A stretch of DNA of 64,000 nt, taken from positions 186,001 to 250,000 of the forward strand of contig JAJGRE010000006.1 in the NCBI GenBank assembly GCA_021083345.1. Direction: 5' to 3'. Positions 61,251 through 64,000 of this stretch are shown here, one piece after another. Both the position numbers and the translations under genes were made by a program. Numbering within the stretch: position 1 is the first letter of the stretch; every line of letters starts with the position of its first letter. The notes beneath the pieces were generated by a model. It saw nothing but the letters and a program-made list of their open reading frames with translations. It searched no databases and was not told where the DNA came from. The DNA comes from Calditrichales bacterium MX18-03. GTDB lineage: Bacteria > Bacillota > Clostridia > Lutisporales > Lutisporaceae.

Positions 61251-61448
61251 ATGATACAGGTTAATGGAAAAGAATTTCCTTGGGAAGAAGGCTTGACCGT
61301 TGCAGAGCTTTTAAAAAGAAAGCGCTACTCCTATCCCAAGATCATTGTAAAAATAAATGGTACCCTGGTTGAACCGGAAGAATATGCCTCCACCGCTGTC
61401 CGGGATGGAGATGATGTCAAAGCCATCCATCTGTTGGCTGGCGGATGA
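61251..61448 (+). CDS. Second MoaD/ThiS-like sulfur-carrier protein
   Basis: This 65-residue beta-grasp protein ends in IHLLAGG, the Gly-Gly tail needed for thiocarboxylation. The start ATG 61251 is preceded by GGTGATCAAA; the ATG at 61239 would put the ribosome site too far. The sequence looks more ThiS-like (VNGKEFPWEEGLTVAELL) than the MoaD-like protein at 44597. It lies 18 nt past the long AOR gene and probably supports its pterin cofactor. Confidence 0.86.
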   Translation: MIQVNGKEFPWEEGLTVAELLKRKRYSYPKIIVKINGTLVEPEEYASTAVRDGDDVKAIHLLAGG

Positions 61449-61460
61449 AATAGACATGGA

Positions 61461-61491
61461 AAAAGGCACCTTGCATTTGCAGGTGCCTTTT
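61461..61491. terminator. Bidirectional terminator between MoaD-like gene and cstA
   Basis: AAAAGGCACCT and AGGTGCCTTTT arms with a 9 nt loop are flanked by A/T runs, between convergent genes ending at 61448 and 61520. Confidence 0.88.
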
Positions 61492-61519
61492 TGATGCTCC
61501 TAATTTCTACTGTTTCTTT

Positions 61520-63154
61520 TTATGCACTGGCATTCTTATTCGGGGCATCTTTCTTGAAGGTATTAACAGTCGTGATAATCAATATAATCGCTAATACGAA
61601 CAATGCAGCTGCCATAACACCTAACAGAGTTTTGCCACCTAAGAAGAAGGACTTCGTCAAAAGCACCAGGGCTGTTAATGTAACTGTAAACATGAATATC
61701 ATCGGAACAACCGTCATCCAATTCTTCTTTCCGCTCTTAGCAAGCCATGCTGACAATGCCAGGAGGGATAGTCCTGCAAGCAGCTGGTTGGATGCACCGA
61801 ATATCGGCCAGATATTGGTATAGCCATAAGCCAGCAATGCAACGGAAGCAGCTACTGTCGCAAGAGTAGCAACATATTTGTTCTGCAGAACGGATTGTGA
61901 ACCTTCCTTTGTCTCAAACATTTCCTGGAAAATGTATCGGCCCAATCTTGTAGCCGTATCCAAGCTTGTTAATGCAAATGCAGAGAAAGCAAGAATAACA
62001 AATACTTTACCGACCGCAATCGGCAGCCCGAAACTGCTCATAAATTCTGCAACACCGGCTGCAAAAATCTGTGCGGGTGTACCTTGTGCACCTGCAACAT
62101 AGCTGACAGAAATCAACGCTACTATAGCAACAACACCTTCTATCAACATAGCACCATAACCAATCAGCTTGGTATCTTTTTCATTGCTTACTTGCTTGGA
62201 TGTTGTTCCGGAACCGACCAGGGAATGGAAGCCGGATACCGCACCGCAAGCAACGATTACAAACAACATGGGGAAAAGATACTGCGCCTTTGCACCTTCG
62301 CCTACAGTGAAACCTACGCTGGCCGGCAACATCATAGTAGGTCTGACAATCAGAATCCCGATAACAGCGCCTGCAAGCATTGCATAAAGCAGGAAGGAGC
62401 ATAGGTAATCTCTAGGCTGAAGCAAAAACCACACCGGCATAACAGATGCACAGAAAATATAGATAATCATGATCGCCTGCCAGGCAAGCTTTGACAGCTT
62501 CAAAACAGGGAACTGATAACCTATCCATACGCAGACAAATAATAACACGACGCCCACTACTGTAGATATGCTCAGCTTGGTGCCTTTTCTATAAACAAAA
62601 TAACCAAAGCCCATAGCCAGGAAGATAAACAAGATGGACGCTGTTCCAGCTCTTGCACCGGAGAGCAGCTCCGGCTTTGCCGGATCATATGCAAAGGTAC
62701 CGGCGCAGATATCGGTAAATGCTGCTACAACCAGTACGAGTGCCAACCAGGCAAAGATATTGAAAAGCTTCTTCCCTCTTTCTCCAACATTGACACGTAT
62801 GATTTCACCAATGGATTTTCCCTCATGACGAACGGATGCAAACAGAGATCCCCAGTCATGCACGCCGCCTATGAAGATGCTTCCGACAACGATCCAGAGA
62901 TACACCGGAAGCCAGCCGAAAACAGCTGCCTGAATCGGACCGGAAATAGGCCCTGCACCGGCTATGGATGAAAAATGGTGCCCCAACAGTACTTCAGCAT
63001 TGGCCGGACAGTAGTCCACATCATCTCTTAAAGTATGAGAAGGTGTCTTCCTGGTGGGATCAATGCCCCAATGCTTGGCTAAAAAGCTGCCGTAGGTCAC
63101 GTACGCAATAAAAAATAGAACAATACCTACAAGTAATAATACTAATGAGTTCAT
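61520..63154 (-). CDS. cstA: CstA-family carbon-starvation/pyruvate transporter
   Basis: This 544-residue protein has about 15-16 membrane helices. YGSFLAKHWGIDPTRKTPSH and VLLGHHFSSIAGAGPISGPIQA are family hallmarks. CstA proteins import pyruvate or peptides. The length is on the short side for the family (Escherichia CstA is about 700), as in Bacillota types. The start follows AAGGAGGTAATTC. The 165-residue protein gene lies 20 nt upstream and may be co-expressed. Confidence 0.93.
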   Translation of the reverse strand: MNSLVLLLVGIVLFFIAYVTYGSFLAKHWGIDPTRKTPSHTLRDDVDYCPANAEVLLGHHFSSIAGAGPISGPIQAAVFGWLPVYLWIVVGSIFIGGVHDWGSLFASVRHEGKSIGEIIRVNVGERGKKLFNIFAWLALVLVVAAFTDICAGTFAYDPAKPELLSGARAGTASILFIFLAMGFGYFVYRKGTKLSISTVVGVVLLFVCVWIGYQFPVLKLSKLAWQAIMIIYIFCASVMPVWFLLQPRDYLCSFLLYAMLAGAVIGILIVRPTMMLPASVGFTVGEGAKAQYLFPMLFVIVACGAVSGFHSLVGSGTTSKQVSNEKDTKLIGYGAMLIEGVVAIVALISVSYVAGAQGTPAQIFAAGVAEFMSSFGLPIAVGKVFVILAFSAFALTSLDTATRLGRYIFQEMFETKEGSQSVLQNKYVATLATVAASVALLAYGYTNIWPIFGASNQLLAGLSLLALSAWLAKSGKKNWMTVVPMIFMFTVTLTALVLLTKSFFLGGKTLLGVMAAALFVLAIILIITTVNTFKKDAPNKNASA

Positions 63155-63174
63155 TGAATTACCTCCTTTTTATT

Positions 63175-63672
63175 TTAAGGTGTAATTTGATACACCTTTT
63201 TTACTTTCCCTCCTGCCTTATTGGTTATAACCGTTCTTTCCTGAAGGTGGACACCCACCAGTCTGATATCACACCAGCCCTTCAGGTAAAACATATAGAC
63301 CTTACTATATGAAAAGCGCTTTATCATTTCTGCTGCTTCCGGTGTCATACTGCTTCCGACAATAACGCCCGTCATATAGGTACACATATGGTCTACTTTG
63401 GGGCTGACGAATTCACTGACTGCCTTAATCAAAAATTCGGTAAAGGCTTCTACCTCTCTCGGTGTTATTGCATCATAGCTCTTGACATAACAATGCTCAT
63501 GATTCTCACACCGGTCGATAACATCATTCTGGGTTATGAAAGTACGACCGCTTACGCAGCTGTATATCGCTGATAAGTCTATTTTTTGTCCTAGTATGGT
63601 CATATCGGATTGCGTCTGAAAATGCCTTTGATATTTGTCAGCAAGACTTGAGAGGTATTCCTGGTGCGTCAT
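63175..63672 (-). CDS. Protein of unknown function, next to cstA
   Basis: This 165-residue protein begins MTHQEYLSSLADKYQRHF. The middle region contains RCENHEHCYVK, and the C-terminal part is predicted beta-rich. No membrane segment or known catalytic motif is seen. The start has GGAGGGAGCAT upstream. It lies 20 nt before cstA on the same strand, so a linked role (for example, regulation or quality control of CstA) is possible, but this is a guess from position. I do not recognise the family. Confidence 0.75.
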   Translation of the reverse strand: MTHQEYLSSLADKYQRHFQTQSDMTILGQKIDLSAIYSCVSGRTFITQNDVIDRCENHEHCYVKSYDAITPREVEAFTEFLIKAVSEFVSPKVDHMCTYMTGVIVGSSMTPEAAEMIKRFSYSKVYMFYLKGWCDIRLVGVHLQERTVITNKAGGKVKKVYQITP

Positions 63673-64000
63673 ATGCTCCCTCCGATCAATGTGTGATGAA
63701 AAGCAGATAAAAGATCGTATTAAGACCGTAAACGTTTCTACTATTATAGTATTGTGGCTTCCATTTGTCTATTCCGTTATTAAGTCATCTAGTGATATTA
63801 TGAAGTATAATCACGATATACGCCTTAATATTATGATAATTCAAAGAATTTAATATCTTGTGAAGATACACACTTCGCTCTAAGTCTATATTATAATAAG
63901 GCCTTCTTCCCTGTTCATTTTTTGTATGAAATGCAGAAAAACATGCATGAACTGCATGTTTTTCTGTTTGAAATTTCTGAATTAAATGCTTTATATCAGC
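63673..64000. other. Right-edge intergenic region
   Basis: AT-rich, with no credible gene. It should contain the promoter for the 63175 gene on the minus strand. A strong hairpin at 63934-63966 may end a gene beyond the window. Confidence 0.5.
63934..63966. terminator. Strong hairpin at the right edge
   Basis: CAGAAAAACATGCA-TGAAC-TGCATGTTTTTCTG is a 14 bp perfect stem with a 5 nt loop, with a T-rich stretch on the minus-strand side. It probably terminates a gene outside the window. Confidence 0.7.

Overview
The window looks like a chromosomal stretch from an anaerobic, probably endospore-forming member of the Clostridia (Bacillota). The evidence is T-box leaders on serS and proS, strong AGGAGG ribosome-binding sites with several TTG/GTG starts, Na+-coupled transport, tungsten/ferredoxin redox enzymes, a YaaH-like GH18 protein, and no sign of an outer-membrane system. 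Assignment to a genus is not possible from the sequence alone. The only mobile element seen is an IS256-type insertion at the left edge (about 353-1717). There is no CRISPR array, rRNA or prophage.

Layout: 1-2.0 kb, a broken-off CDS, the IS256-family IS and tRNA-Ser(GGA). 2.1-4.5 kb, an AI-2E-family permease facing a degenerate chemoreceptor-like membrane protein. 4.6-9.3 kb, a complete branched-chain amino-acid ABC importer (livK, then livHMGF). 9.9-13.8 kb, an Eis-like acetyltransferase and a secreted beta-propeller protein. 13.8-27.1 kb, a signalling and efflux block: a hybrid histidine kinase facing an HPt protein and a REC-only protein, an ABC efflux system with two FtsX-type permeases, a REC-PAS-GGDEF cyclase, and a REC/histidine-kinase pair. 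27.2-33.0 kb, a GH18 glycosidase, an ABC-F ATPase behind what looks like a leader-ORF attenuator, a BrkB protein and an M19 dipeptidase. 33.2-34.7 kb, the mercury-methylation pair hgcA-hgcB; hgcA has an in-frame UGA followed by a hairpin that fits a bacterial SECIS. 34.7-42.6 kb, an M3 oligopeptidase, a TelA protein, a 1,100-residue CheA-like sensor with a CheX-like tail, and a lipid kinase. 42.6-44.6 kb, a serine translation cluster (T-box, serS, two tRNA-Ser). 44.6-49.7 kb, a tungsten aldehyde oxidoreductase operon (aor, radical-SAM maturase, MoaD-like) with a near-perfect sigma-54 promoter and a sigma-54 activator gene upstream. 50-54.4 kb, small regulators, T-box/proS and an SNF-type Na+/amino-acid symporter with its 35-residue MetS-like partner. 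55.2-61.5 kb, a second redox cluster: split amino-acid-dehydrogenase-like flavo-iron-sulfur subunits, a four-cluster ferredoxin, a long AOR-family enzyme and a second MoaD-like protein. 61.5-63.7 kb, cstA with an unknown partner.

Taken together the genes suggest an amino-acid- and peptide-fermenting anaerobe. Peptidases and three kinds of uptake system (liv, SNF, CstA) supply amino acids and pyruvate. The flavo-iron-sulfur dehydrogenase modules could oxidise an amine or amino acid to an aldehyde. Two tungsten AORs could then pass aldehyde electrons to ferredoxins.

The two most notable points are the candidate selenocysteine-containing HgcA and the 55-61 kb cluster that joins an HcnABC/opine-oxidase-like complex to an AOR/polyferredoxin pair. 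Both are inferences from sequence and need the searches given in the findings.
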